NCBI RefSeq assembly: GCF_020510665.1
Contig: NZ_CP075187.1
Span: 3,293,001 to 3,357,000, forward strand
Direction: 5' to 3'
From: Dechloromonas denitrificans
GTDB taxonomy: Bacteria > Pseudomonadota > Gammaproteobacteria > Burkholderiales > Rhodocyclaceae
Length of the DNA: 64,000 bases
Shown: piece by piece, positions 1 through 8,781 of the stretch
Layout of the letters: each line of letters begins with the position of its first letter
How positions within the stretch are numbered: the first letter of the stretch is position 1
The notes under the pieces: model-generated
The model's database searches: none
What the model was told of the DNA's origin: nothing
The model's input: the letters and a program-made list of their open reading frames with translations, nothing else
Program-made: the position numbers and the translations under genes

Positions 1-548
1 ATTTCGCGCCAGGCAGCTGCATGGCCGCCTGGAAAGCGCAACTCGCCATCCAGCCGGCAGGGCAGTTCGGCAGCGGCCTGCTCCAGGGCCGGCAAGATAG
101 TGGCCAATTGGCCGACATGCTCGATATCGCAGATCAGGTCGATGTCCGAATCGGGATGACGATAACTTTCCCCACTCAACACCTCCCAGGCCAGCGAACC
201 ATAGACGCCCAGTCGGAGCGAACAGGCAGCCGCCTGCTCGGCCAGCCTGGCCAGCACGGCAGCTTCTCCGGCCGGCAGGCGAGACAAGCTGTCGGCCAGG
301 GCGAGCGGCGGCCGAATCTCGTCAATGCTGCTGCGGTCGACACGGATCGACAGCTTTTTTCGCTGCAACCGTGTCGGCAGACTAAGACCGAGCAGCAAGT
401 TCCCGCCCCCCGGCTGGCGGGCGGCAACCAGCGGATGGCCTGCCGCGATCCACTGCCGTGCTGCCAACCAGTACGCCCCGCCCGGCTCGGCACAGGGCGT
501 CGCAAAAGCTGCGTCCGGCGCGAGATAGACGAGATCGTGGCGGCGCAT
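1..548 (-). CDS. mdcG: Malonate decarboxylase holo-[ACP] synthase MdcG (C-terminus cut by window edge)
   Basis: Phosphoribosyl-dephospho-CoA transferase that attaches the 2'-(5''-triphosphoribosyl)-3'-dephospho-CoA prosthetic group to the carrier protein MdcC. The frame opens at an ATG five bases after the mdcE stop and reads MRRHDLVYLAPDA, then GSLAWEVLSGESYRHPDSDIDLICD. The GS...DSDIDL stretch fits the nucleotidyltransferase-type metal-binding acidic motif expected of this family. It runs off position 1 after about 182 codons, so the C-terminus is missing. Its place after mdcE in a gapless mdcACDE series supports the name. The remaining mdc genes (mdcB, mdcH) would lie outside the window. 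Confidence 0.85.
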   Translation of the reverse strand, partial: MRRHDLVYLAPDAAFATPCAEPGGAYWLAARQWIAAGHPLVAARQPGGGNLLLGLSLPTRLQRKKLSIRVDRSSIDEIRPPLALADSLSRLPAGEAAVLARLAEQAAACSLRLGVYGSLAWEVLSGESYRHPDSDIDLICDIEHVGQLATILPALEQAAAELPCRLDGELRFPGGHAAAWRE

Positions 549-552
549 CGGA

Positions 553-1275
553 TCAGGCGCCGAGGACGGTGTTCTGAACCATCTTGGCGACGCCGGCTGC
601 CAGTTGGCGACCGCCACGCGTCAGGCCGCAGCCCATCCGCTGATCGGTCACTGGTGCCGTCTGCAACGCAACAAGCAAGGCCTGTTCGAGCAGTTCGGCC
701 GAGGCTGTCGGCCAGATCGCCTCGACCCCACCCATCCGGACGTAGCTCTCGGCGCCCGGCGCAAAGATCGGTGACGTCGCCGCCAGCTCGACCAAGCGCT
801 CATGGGGGATCTTGGTCACCCGCGCCATCGCCCGCAGATCCATGACCCGGACCTGGGCATCGGCCAGCGCATAGGCACGGTCGGCCATCAGTCCAAAAGA
901 GAGGAAACCGCCGCTGACCGCGTTGGCCGTAACCAGGCTGAACGAAGCGTGGCCTTGGCGGCGGGCCAGATCGACGCAACTGGCAAGATGCGCCAGCGAA
1001 CCGTTCAGGCACAGCAATTCCTGACTGCGCGACAAAGCCTGACCACTGGTATCGACCATGAAAACCAATGGCCGACCGGGGTGCTGTTCGACGGTATCGA
1101 GAATAAAATCGGCCAGCGCCAGCGCCATTGCGTGATCAATCGCCGCCGCATCGGTGGTGCCGAGCACGGCAGCCGTCCCCTGTGCCGTTTCGGCCTGGCC
1201 GGTTATCACCGAATTAGCCACGTCGACCGCATGACCGGCCGGAAACAGACAATCAAGAATGTCAATCAGCTTCAT
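553..1275 (-). CDS. mdcE: Malonate decarboxylase gamma subunit MdcE
   Basis: 240-residue carboxyltransferase-like subunit that, with MdcD, decarboxylates malonyl-S-ACP to acetyl-S-ACP. The protein has a crotonase-fold core: PLVFMVDTSGQALSRSQE, then ANAVSGGFLSFGLMADRAYAL, an oxyanion-hole-like glycine stretch. A longer frame to 1362 exists, but the ATG at 1275 (MKLIDILDCLFPAG) overlaps the mdcD stop as ATGA, the usual sign of translational coupling, so this start was chosen. The length is within the family's usual range. Confidence 0.92.
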   Translation of the reverse strand: MKLIDILDCLFPAGHAVDVANSVITGQAETAQGTAAVLGTTDAAAIDHAMALALADFILDTVEQHPGRPLVFMVDTSGQALSRSQELLCLNGSLAHLASCVDLARRQGHASFSLVTANAVSGGFLSFGLMADRAYALADAQVRVMDLRAMARVTKIPHERLVELAATSPIFAPGAESYVRMGGVEAIWPTASAELLEQALLVALQTAPVTDQRMGCGLTRGGRQLAAGVAKMVQNTVLGA

Positions 1276-2174
1276 GTCGGCAATCCTTCCTTCAAGGCGA
1301 CCAGGCTGTCGCGGTCGAGCAGCGGCACACTTTCCGGCTGGGCAACGCCGAGCGCCGCCCAAATTTGCAAACCGTCGCGCAGCGCACCATAGGCGGCAAG
1401 GCGGTTTTCCAACACCTGCTGCCGGCTACGCAGGCTGGCCAGACTCGGCGCCGACTCGCGCCAGCCGGCGAGAAATTCCGTCGCGCCACGGCGGAAAGCG
1501 GCGAGATCATCATCAACCAGCATCGCGCAGTCGCCCATCAAGTAACGGTGCTTACCGCCGGTAACACGCCAGACCAGCGCCCGGTCCTTGGCATCGAATT
1601 CCTCGACGCCGGCTACTGTTTCGATGACTTCCGGCCCGGACAACGCCAGCCGGCCTTCCTCTGAGATCAGGATGGCCGAACAGAGCTTGGCGACGATGCC
1701 CATGCCACCGAAAGCACCGCAACTACCGCCGACCAGCGCGACAACCGGCACACCGGCCGCACGCGCATCAAGCACGGCACGCATGATTTCGGAAATGGCG
1801 ATCAGGCCGGCATTCGCCTCATGCAAACGGACGCCGCCGGAATCGATCAGCAGCAGCACGGCAGCCGGTTTTTCCTTGACCGCCCGGCGCAGCAGGCCGA
1901 CGATCTTGGCACCGTGGATTTCACCGACAGCGCCGCCCATGAATTGACCTTCCTGAGCCGCGACAAAAACAGTCTTTTCAGCCAGTCGACCGCAACCAAT
2001 GATCACACCGTCGTCGAAAGCGCCAGGCAGATCAAGCTGGGCCAGATGCGGGCTGGGCTGCGACTGGGCCGGCGGAAGGATTTCAGTCAGGCTCCCCGGA
2101 TCAAGCAGGCCGGCAAGACGAGCCCGGGCCGTAGCCTCGAACCAGCTGCGACGGGTTGCGAGCGAATGGCTCAT
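1272..2174 (-). CDS. mdcD: Malonate decarboxylase beta subunit MdcD
   Basis: 300-residue subunit of the decarboxylase, homologous to acetyl-CoA carboxylase carboxyltransferase chains. Recognisable parts are the IDSGGVRLHEANAGL segment around residues 115-130, the glycine-rich VGGSCGAFGGMGIVAKL oxyanion region and the LALSGPEVIETVAG segment. It acts in the cytoplasm on malonyl groups carried by MdcC. It overlaps mdcC upstream by four bases and mdcE downstream by three, so the core subunits are tightly coupled. Confidence 0.94.
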   Translation of the reverse strand: MSHSLATRRSWFEATARARLAGLLDPGSLTEILPPAQSQPSPHLAQLDLPGAFDDGVIIGCGRLAEKTVFVAAQEGQFMGGAVGEIHGAKIVGLLRRAVKEKPAAVLLLIDSGGVRLHEANAGLIAISEIMRAVLDARAAGVPVVALVGGSCGAFGGMGIVAKLCSAILISEEGRLALSGPEVIETVAGVEEFDAKDRALVWRVTGGKHRYLMGDCAMLVDDDLAAFRRGATEFLAGWRESAPSLASLRSRQQVLENRLAAYGALRDGLQIWAALGVAQPESVPLLDRDSLVALKEGLPT

Positions 2175-2485
2175 CGGGCACCTCCCAGATATTCGGCCAG
2201 CCCTTGGGCCAGGCGCAGGGTCACGACTGCGGGCGTCGCCCCCATGTCGTTGATGACGATGACCGTGCCACCGGCCGGGTGACCGGCGGCAAATTCACCC
2301 AGTACGGCTTGCCAGACTTCACCGAAACCGCGCGCCGAAGTTTTGATACTGACCCGGCAGGCAGCAGGTTCGATGCCGGTCTTGATCAGAATTTCCAGAT
2401 TGCCCGACCCAACCACGCCGCACAGCGCAGGGTCTGCGGCCCGAGCGGCGGGTGCCGAATCGAAGCGAAATTCAAGAGTTTCCAT
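2171..2485 (-). CDS. mdcC: Malonate decarboxylase acyl carrier protein MdcC (delta subunit)
   Basis: About 104-residue carrier protein that bears the phosphoribosyl-dephospho-CoA arm on which malonyl and acetyl groups are exchanged. The segment VGSGNLEILI near residues 25-35 holds the serine (about Ser27) that corresponds to the modified serine of the family. An upstream start at 2497 would add four residues and overlap the mdcA stop; METLEF at 2485 matches family N-termini better. It lies between mdcA and mdcD with short overlaps, the canonical order. Confidence 0.92.
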   Translation of the reverse strand: METLEFRFDSAPAARAADPALCGVVGSGNLEILIKTGIEPAACRVSIKTSARGFGEVWQAVLGEFAAGHPAGGTVIVINDMGATPAVVTLRLAQGLAEYLGGAR

Positions 2486-2490
2486 GGCAA

Positions 2491-4155
2491 TCACCAATTA
2501 CGGAAGCGTGAAGGGGGCGCGTAGAGGCCGCCCGACCAGCGCACCAGATCCTTGACGGAGCGGGCGGCGAGCAGGTCGCGCGTGGCGTGGCGCGGGTCGA
2601 TGCCGAGGTCTTCGGGACGGCGGACGATGCCGCGGTCCCGAAGGTTCTCGACGGCACGCTTGTCGCGCGCCATGCCGACCGGCGTGAAGCCGGCAACACC
2701 GCGGATCGCCTGTTCGCGTTCTTCCGGTGTGCGGCAGAGCAGCAAGTTGGCGATGCCTTCCTCGGTCACGATGTGGCTGACGTCGTCGCCGTAGATCATG
2801 ATCGGTGGCAGATCGGCACCCATCGATTTCTGCAGCTGCCAGGCGTCGAGTTCCTCGACGAAGACCGGCGCCATGTGCTCGCGGAAGGTTTCAACCATCT
2901 GTACCACCAGCTTGCGGCCGCGGATGGCGTTCGGTCCCGCCGCCTCGCGCCCGGCCTTGAGCCAGGCCGGGCTGGCGTGACGCCGGCCGTGCGGGTCGGA
3001 ACCCATGTTCGGCGCGCCGCCGAAGCCGGTGATGCGGCCCAGGGTCGCCGTCGAACTGTTGCCGGCCAAATCCATCTGCAGCGTCGATCCGATGAACATG
3101 TCGCAGGCGTAGAGGCCGGCCGTCTGGCTGAAGGCCCGGTTCGAGCGCATGCTGCCATCGGCGCCGGTGAAGAAGACGTCGGAGCGGGCCGCGACATAGG
3201 CTTCCATGCCGACTTCCGAGCCGAAGCTATGCACCGACTGGACGAAACCGGATTCGATAGCCGGGATCAGCGTCGGATGCGGATTCAAGGCCCAGTGCGT
3301 GCAGATCTTGCCCTTCAGGCCGAGGTCGGCGGCATAGGTCGGCAGCAGCAGCTCGATCGCTGCGGTGTCGAAGCCGATGCCATGGTTCAGCCGCGTCACG
3401 CCGTACTCGGCGTAGATGCCCTTGATCGCCATCATCGCCATCAAGACCTGGACTTCAGTGATCTGCGCCGGGTCGCGGGTAAAGAGTGGCTCGATGTAGT
3501 TGGGCTTCGGGGCGAGGACGGTGAAATCGACCCAGTCGGCTGGCACGTCAACCCGTGGCAGTTTCTCGACCCGCTCGTTGACCTGTGCAATCACGATGCC
3601 GCCCTTGAAAGCAGTGGCTTCAACGATGGCCGGGGTGTCCTCGGTGTTCGGACCAAGATAGAGGTTGCCCTCGGCATCGGCCGCCTGTGCCGCGATCAGC
3701 GCGACATTGGGGGTCAGGTCGAGGAAGTAGCGGCCGAACAGTTCGAGATAGGTATGAATCGCCCCGATCTCGATGCGCTGTTCCTGGACCAGTTTGGCCA
3801 GCCGGGCGCCCTGCGGGCCGCTGAAAGAAAAGTCGAGGCGGTTTGCCAGGCCGCGCTCGAAAAGATCCACATGGCTGGGAAGCGCCAGGACTGACTGGAC
3901 CATACTGAGGTGATTGATGCGTTCCGGGCTGCACTCAGCCAGGGACTCGGAGAGGAAATCGGCCTGCTTCTGGTTGTTGCCTTCGAGGCAGACGCGGTCG
4001 CCGGGCTGGATGACCGCTTCAAGCAGGTCGATGATGCGGTCGACCGGGATTTCATTGCCATTTTTACCAGCCAGACCGAGACTCGCCGCCCGTTCAAGAC
4101 GGCGAGTACGGCTCTGGCGCAAGATATCCCAGTTGCGGGGCAAGGGTGCGTTCAT
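2491..4155 (-). CDS. mdcA: Malonate decarboxylase alpha subunit MdcA (acetyl-S-ACP:malonate ACP transferase)
   Basis: 554-residue CoA-transferase-like subunit that swaps the acetyl group on MdcC for malonate, releasing acetate. It opens MNAPLPRNWDILRQSRTRR, has a CoA-transferase nucleotide-binding part (PGDRVCLEGNNQKQADFL near residue 50) and the GFGGAPNMGSDPHGRRH segment typical of MdcA near residue 375. The length matches the family (about 550). It is 13 bases downstream of dctM, so transporter and decarboxylase genes are probably co-transcribed. Confidence 0.95.
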   Translation of the reverse strand: MNAPLPRNWDILRQSRTRRLERAASLGLAGKNGNEIPVDRIIDLLEAVIQPGDRVCLEGNNQKQADFLSESLAECSPERINHLSMVQSVLALPSHVDLFERGLANRLDFSFSGPQGARLAKLVQEQRIEIGAIHTYLELFGRYFLDLTPNVALIAAQAADAEGNLYLGPNTEDTPAIVEATAFKGGIVIAQVNERVEKLPRVDVPADWVDFTVLAPKPNYIEPLFTRDPAQITEVQVLMAMMAIKGIYAEYGVTRLNHGIGFDTAAIELLLPTYAADLGLKGKICTHWALNPHPTLIPAIESGFVQSVHSFGSEVGMEAYVAARSDVFFTGADGSMRSNRAFSQTAGLYACDMFIGSTLQMDLAGNSSTATLGRITGFGGAPNMGSDPHGRRHASPAWLKAGREAAGPNAIRGRKLVVQMVETFREHMAPVFVEELDAWQLQKSMGADLPPIMIYGDDVSHIVTEEGIANLLLCRTPEEREQAIRGVAGFTPVGMARDKRAVENLRDRGIVRRPEDLGIDPRHATRDLLAARSVKDLVRWSGGLYAPPSRFRNW

Positions 4156-4168
4156 GGTTATCGGCTCC

Positions 4169-5521
4169 TCAGCTTGCCGCGCCCATGACCAGATCCGGCA
4201 GCCAGGTAGCGATGCCCGGGAAGATGCAGAGCAGCAGTACGGCGAGGAACATCAGGCCAAGGAAGGGCATGACCCCCCAGACGATGTCCTTCAACGGGAT
4301 GTCCGGCGCAACATTCTTGATCACGAAGATATTCAAGCCAACCGGCGGGTGAATCAGGCCCATTTCCATGACCACGGTCATCACGATACCGAACCAGATC
4401 AGGTCGAAGCCGGCAGCCTTGAGCGGTGGCAGGATGATCGGCGCAGTCATCAGGATGATCGACACCGGCGGCAGGAAGAAACCGAGCACCACGACGAAGA
4501 CCAGGATGGCAGCGAGCAGCAGCCACTTCGACAGGTGCATGGCAACGATCCATTCGGCGGCGCCCTGGCTGATGTGCAGGTAGCTCATCACGTAGGAGTA
4601 GAGCAGCGACATGCCGATGATGAACATCAGCATCGTCGATTCCTTCAACGTGCTGTTGAGGATCGGCTTCAGCTGCGTCGGACGCCAGACACCGTAGATG
4701 CCGGCAATCAGCACGAGGGCGAGGATGCCACCGAGACCGGCCGTTTCCGAAGGGGTCGCGTAGCCCCCGTAGAGCGCGGCCATGACGCCGATCAGCAGCA
4801 GCACGAAGGGAATGACGCGGGGCAACATGCGGGTCTTGTCGGCACGCGTCATGCGCATTTCGTCGAGGTAGGCCGACTTGGCGCCGCCCGAATGCCAGAC
4901 ATCAAGCGCCTGGCTGTATTCCTGGCGGAAACGGACCACGGCATAGCCGGCAAACAGGACGACGAGCAGCAGGCCAGGGCCAATGCCGGCAAGGAACAGA
5001 CGGCCCAGCGACTGCTCGGCAGCGACCGCGAACAAGATCATCGTGATCGACGGTGGCAGCAAGATACCGAGCGTACCGCCAGCGGCGATGATGCCGGCCG
5101 CAAAGCCCGGCGAATAGCCACGCGAGCGCATTTCCGGAATACCAGCGCCACCGATCGCGGAACAGGTTGCCGGGCTGGAACCCGCCATTGCGGCGAACAG
5201 GGCACAGGCGAAGACATTGGCAATACCGAGACCGCCGGGAATCTTGTGCATCCAGGCGTGGATCGCCAGGTAGAGGTCGGCACCAGCCCGCGAACGGCCG
5301 ATTGCAGCCCCCTTAAGGATAAACAACGGAATGGAGAGCAGCGTGATGTTGGCCATTTCCTCGAACACGTTCTGGGTGATCGTGTCGGTCGCGGCTGCCG
5401 GCATGAAAACCAGCATGAAAAGAACGGCGATGGTGCCCAGGGCGAAGGCGATCGGAATGCCTGAGAACATCACGATCAGGGTGCCCAGGCCATAAAGCAT
5501 GCCGATAGTGGATTCGGCCAT
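4169..5521 (-). CDS. dctM: TRAP transporter large permease (DctM family)
   Basis: 450-residue, roughly 12-helix membrane protein of the DctM/TRAP large permease family. It catalyses Na+-driven uptake of a dicarboxylate-type substrate delivered by the periplasmic binding protein. The sequence is hydrophobic throughout, with family segments such as AGSSPATCSAIGGAGIPEM and PPSITMILFAVAAEQS. It sits one base after dctQ and just before mdcA. That context predicts malonate as substrate; this is inference, since many mdc clusters instead use MdcF or MdcLM/MadLM carriers. Confidence 0.92.
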   Translation of the reverse strand: MAESTIGMLYGLGTLIVMFSGIPIAFALGTIAVLFMLVFMPAAATDTITQNVFEEMANITLLSIPLFILKGAAIGRSRAGADLYLAIHAWMHKIPGGLGIANVFACALFAAMAGSSPATCSAIGGAGIPEMRSRGYSPGFAAGIIAAGGTLGILLPPSITMILFAVAAEQSLGRLFLAGIGPGLLLVVLFAGYAVVRFRQEYSQALDVWHSGGAKSAYLDEMRMTRADKTRMLPRVIPFVLLLIGVMAALYGGYATPSETAGLGGILALVLIAGIYGVWRPTQLKPILNSTLKESTMLMFIIGMSLLYSYVMSYLHISQGAAEWIVAMHLSKWLLLAAILVFVVVLGFFLPPVSIILMTAPIILPPLKAAGFDLIWFGIVMTVVMEMGLIHPPVGLNIFVIKNVAPDIPLKDIVWGVMPFLGLMFLAVLLLCIFPGIATWLPDLVMGAAS

Positions 5522-5522
5522 G

Positions 5523-6074
5523 TTATTTCTCCTTGCGAACGATGCCGGCGACCAGTTGCAGCAGAATCTGCAGCGATAGCAAGGTCATGCCGGTAGTCAT
5601 GAAGCCATAGGGAATCCACAGCGGTGGGGCCCATGAGGAAGAGGTGGTTTGCCCGTCGACCCAGGCTTCATGCAGCAACAGCATCGATTTCCACGAAAAG
5701 AAGCTGCAGAACAGGAAGGACACCAGATCACAAAAGATCAGGCGCAAGCGATTGACCAGCGGCGGCAGCAGGCTGGCCACCGCTTCGATGCCGATGTGGC
5801 CACGCTGCGACTGGACATAGCCGGCACACATGAACGTGGCACCGACCAGCAGGAAGACCGACATCTCGTCTTGCCAATCGGTCGGGATTTTCAGGAAATA
5901 GCGCAGGAAGACGCTGCTGCACAGGATCAGCGAAGCAGTCAGCAAAGCAATCGACGACAGGAACATGATCGCTGTGTGTAGCCCCTGCATCAGCCGATTG
6001 ATTCCCCCCAGGATTCCCGCTTCGGGAATTTCGGGTGCCTTGACGGCCCCCTCCAGTTCGAAGCCGTGACTCAC
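5523..6074 (-). CDS. dctQ: TRAP transporter small permease (DctQ family)
   Basis: 183-residue protein with four predicted membrane segments (around residues 30-55, 65-85, 105-130 and 155-175), typical of the DctQ subunit that partners DctM. The motif DWQDEMSVFLLVGATFMC matches the family. It overlaps the dctP stop by four bases (ATGA) and is followed one base later by dctM, so all three TRAP genes form one unit. A short N-terminal cytoplasmic extension (MSHGFELEGAVKAPEIPE) precedes the first helix. Confidence 0.9.
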   Translation of the reverse strand: MSHGFELEGAVKAPEIPEAGILGGINRLMQGLHTAIMFLSSIALLTASLILCSSVFLRYFLKIPTDWQDEMSVFLLVGATFMCAGYVQSQRGHIGIEAVASLLPPLVNRLRLIFCDLVSFLFCSFFSWKSMLLLHEAWVDGQTTSSSWAPPLWIPYGFMTTGMTLLSLQILLQLVAGIVRKEK

Positions 6075-7096
6075 AGCGTAGCCTCGGCCAGCTTGAGAAT
6101 ACGGGCACAGCTTTCGTTCTTGCCGGCAAAATCCTTCCAGGCCGTCTCACGGGCAATTGCCTGCCATTTTTTGACCGCCGCATCGTTCAGGTCATAAGCC
6201 TTGCCGCCAGCCTTCTGGTAAACCGTGGCCACGGCCTGATCGTCGGCTCTGGCGCCTTCCAGCGCGAAAGCTTCCATCTCGGCACCGACGGCCATGATGA
6301 TGTCCTGCTGCGCCTTGGGCAGCTTTTCGAAAATGGCGCGCGAGATCAGCAACGGCTCGAACATGAACCAGTAGGTCTTGCCACGGCCGGTGGTCAGCGC
6401 CTTGCCGACCTCTTCCAGACGGAAGGAAATCAGGCTGGTCGATGAAGTCATCGCCGCATCGAGCGCCCCCGTTTGCATCGCCGCATAAATTTCATTGGAA
6501 GGCAGGGTCAACACCGTCGATCCGGCGGCCTTCAATACCATATCCATCTCGCGACTACCGCCCCGAACCTTGAGGCCCTTGGCGTCTTCCGGTTCGATGA
6601 TCGGCTTGATCCGGCTGGCCACACCGCCGGCTTGCCAGATCCAGCTGACGATCAGTACGCCCTTGTCGGCCAGGATATTGCTCAGCGCCTTGCCGATTTC
6701 GGCCTTTTTCCAGCTCACTGCCTGCTCGTAGGAAGTCACGATACCCGGCATCAAGCCAATATTGGTTTCTGGCACTTCGCCGCCGGCATAGGACAGCGGG
6801 ACCAGCGTCATATCGAGGGCGCCCTTGCGCACCGAGCTGAACTGGGCATTGGTCTTCATCAGTGACGACCCCGGATAGACCGTGCCTTTCAAGGCGCCAT
6901 TGGTCCGTTTATTTATTTCGGCACTGAAGCGACGACACAGGCGATCGCGGAAGTCACCTTCTGTCGCCGTACCCCCCGGAAACTGGTGGGATATTTTGAG
7001 TTCGCCTGCACTTTGCGCCCACAGCAGATTGGGCGAAAGGGCCAGAGCGGGGCTGGCGGCGAGGCCTTTAAGGATATTGCGCCGTGTTTCGTTCAT
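6071..7096 (-). CDS. dctP: TRAP transporter substrate-binding protein (DctP family)
   Basis: 341-residue periplasmic binding protein of the DctP/SBP_bac_7 family. The start at 7096 (MNETRRNILKGLAAS) gives an N-terminus with a twin-arginine-like motif TRRNILKG and a short hydrophobic stretch ending ...LLWAQS, so export by Tat is likely. Downstream segments such as GLKVRGGSREMDMVLKAAG resemble the substrate-arginine region of DctP proteins. An upstream frame to 7147 lacks a signal-like N-terminus. It is the first gene of the TRAP-mdc operon; malonate is the substrate suggested by context. Confidence 0.9.
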   Translation of the reverse strand: MNETRRNILKGLAASPALALSPNLLWAQSAGELKISHQFPGGTATEGDFRDRLCRRFSAEINKRTNGALKGTVYPGSSLMKTNAQFSSVRKGALDMTLVPLSYAGGEVPETNIGLMPGIVTSYEQAVSWKKAEIGKALSNILADKGVLIVSWIWQAGGVASRIKPIIEPEDAKGLKVRGGSREMDMVLKAAGSTVLTLPSNEIYAAMQTGALDAAMTSSTSLISFRLEEVGKALTTGRGKTYWFMFEPLLISRAIFEKLPKAQQDIIMAVGAEMEAFALEGARADDQAVATVYQKAGGKAYDLNDAAVKKWQAIARETAWKDFAGKNESCARILKLAEATL

Positions 7097-7207
7097 GATT
7101 GTCTCCTCCAGATGAATGAACAAATAACGAATACGGTGAAACCTCACTGGCTGGCTTATCCTGATATCAGGCGGGCCGCACTTTTATTTTGTGTTCAAAA
7201 ATCACCG

Positions 7208-7221
7208 TTGTGTATACAAGA
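7208..7221. promoter_or_regulatory. Probable operator for the GntR-family malonate regulator
   Basis: The 197-base divergent promoter region between dctP and the gntR gene contains TTGTGTATACAAGA, with an exact TGTATACA palindrome at 7211-7218. From memory, MdcY of Acinetobacter recognises ATTGTATACAAT and MatR of Rhizobium a TCTTGTA/TACACGA site. The reverse complement here (TCTTGTATACACAA) differs from the latter by one base. Position between the two divergent genes fits autoregulation and control of the mdc operon. Confidence 0.6.
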
Positions 7222-7292
7222 TAGGCAATGATTGAATACTGGTCAACTAATTTCGTATAATTGAACCACTGCAATATGCCGGAGCATCAATC

Positions 7293-7979
7293 ATGAACAG
7301 CCCTGCTGACATTCCTGCCACCACCCGTCAATCAGAGCGCCTTGGCGAGTTGATCGAGGAACGCATCGTGACCGGGGTTTATCCGCCAGGCACAAGACTG
7401 GACGAGCAGGAACTGGCGGATACTTTCGGTGTTTCGCGAACACCGGTGCGCGAAGCACTGATCCAGTTGTCGTCGGTCGGCTTGATTGAAATAAGGCCGC
7501 GGCGCGGCGCAACAGTTCCCGAAGTGGGGGCGGACCGGGTCTGTGAAATGTTCGAAGTGATGGCTGAACTGGAAGCCATGTGCGGCCGACTGGCTGCACG
7601 CCGGATCACTCCGGGCGAACAACTGGCATTACAGGAAGCGCACCGCGCCTGCGAAGCGGCGCGCGATGCAAACACGCCGGACATTTATTACCAGTTGAAT
7701 GAAGTCTTTCACCAGCGTATCTACGAGGCCAGCCACAACGGCTTCCTCGTCGAACAGGCCACCGCACTGCACCGCCGCCTGCGCCCTTATCGACGACTAC
7801 AGTTGCGTGTCCGCAACCGGATGGCGACCTCGTTCAACGAACACCTGGCCATCGTCGAGGCGATCATCAAGGGGGACAGCGATCTGGCGGCAGCCCAACT
7901 GCGCGCCCACGTCACGGTTCAGGGCGAGCGCTTCGCCGACCTCGTCGCCACACTGCGCGACTTCAACGCCGGCAGCTAG
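7293..7979 (+). CDS. GntR-family (FCD) transcriptional regulator, probable malonate regulator
   Basis: 228-residue regulator of the FadR/FCD subfamily. Residues about 15-80 form the winged helix-turn-helix (IVTGVYPPGTRLDEQELADTF, VSRTPVREALIQL), and residues about 90-215 the all-helical FCD ligand domain with the metal-ligand-type histidines (YYQLNEVFHQRIYEASHN ... FNEHLAIVEAI). Divergent transcription from the TRAP-mdc operon and the operator-like palindrome between them make it a functional counterpart of MdcY/MatR. Malonate or malonyl-CoA as ligand is inference. Confidence 0.88.
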   Translation: MNSPADIPATTRQSERLGELIEERIVTGVYPPGTRLDEQELADTFGVSRTPVREALIQLSSVGLIEIRPRRGATVPEVGADRVCEMFEVMAELEAMCGRLAARRITPGEQLALQEAHRACEAARDANTPDIYYQLNEVFHQRIYEASHNGFLVEQATALHRRLRPYRRLQLRVRNRMATSFNEHLAIVEAIIKGDSDLAAAQLRAHVTVQGERFADLVATLRDFNAGS

Positions 7980-7980
7980 C

Positions 7981-8781
7981 TCAACCGATCAGGCTGTAGA
8001 GCATCTTGCTGGCCAACAGGGCCAGAAAGCCGCCAAAAGCCCGTTTCAGTTTTTTGACCGGCAGTTTGTGAGCCAGCCGGGCACCAACCGGTGCCATCAG
8101 CATGCTCATGGTGACGATGCCGACAAAAGCCGGCAGGTAAATATAGCCCAGGGTATAGGGCGGCAAACCTGCATCGTTCCAACCGGCAACGAGATAGCCG
8201 ATCGCTCCGGCAACTGCGATCGGAAAACCAAGGGCTGACGAAGTCCCGACAGCCGAGTGAATGGCAACGTTGCAGAACAGCATGAAGGGAATCGACAGAA
8301 ACCCGCCGCCCGCCGCAACCAGACTGGAAATGATGCCAATCACCCCACCCACGCTGAACAAGCCGAGCGGTCCGGGCAACTGACGATGGGCATGCGGTTT
8401 GAAATCGAGCATCATCTGCGCCGAGGCGTAGTAGACGATGACGACAAAAATGATGGTCATCGGCCCGGTTGGCACCAGGCCGGCAAACAGCGATCCGCCA
8501 AAAGTCCCAAGCACCAGACCCGGAGCAAGGTTGCGCACGACATCCCAGCGGACAGCACCATGCGCATGATGAGCGCGCATGCTGGAAATCGACGTAAACA
8601 CGATGGTCGCCATCGAAGTACCTAGCGCCAGGTGCATCACATGCTCGGGCGGAAAGCCTTGGGCGACGTACAACATGTACATGAAGGGAACCAGGGTCAG
8701 ACCGCCACCGACACCAAACAGGCCGGCCACAAAGCCGCCAAAAATCCCCAGCAGGGGATAGGTCAACCACCAGAGTGTCAT
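7981..8781 (-). CDS. Sulfite exporter TauE/SafE family permease
   Basis: 266-residue membrane protein with about eight hydrophobic segments and the duplicated TauE/SafE pattern: GIFGGFVAGLFGVGGGLTLVPFM near the N-terminus and GVIGIISSLVAAGGGFLSIPFML in the second half. The family moves organic or sulfur-containing anions across the inner membrane; the substrate cannot be told from sequence. The ATG at 8781 overlaps the stop of the upstream EVE-domain gene by one base, so this start is preferred to one 36 bases earlier. It converges with the gntR gene, with one base between the stops. Confidence 0.85.
   Translation of the reverse strand: MTLWWLTYPLLGIFGGFVAGLFGVGGGLTLVPFMYMLYVAQGFPPEHVMHLALGTSMATIVFTSISSMRAHHAHGAVRWDVVRNLAPGLVLGTFGGSLFAGLVPTGPMTIIFVVIVYYASAQMMLDFKPHAHRQLPGPLGLFSVGGVIGIISSLVAAGGGFLSIPFMLFCNVAIHSAVGTSSALGFPIAVAGAIGYLVAGWNDAGLPPYTLGYIYLPAFVGIVTMSMLMAPVGARLAHKLPVKKLKRAFGGFLALLASKMLYSLIG

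Noticed and set aside
3914..5464. 516-codon plus-strand open frame opposite dctM and mdcA
   Set aside because: Extremely rich in His, Asp, Glu, Gln and Arg, as expected for the antisense of hydrophobic membrane-protein codons in GC-rich DNA; the minus-strand genes are unmistakable.
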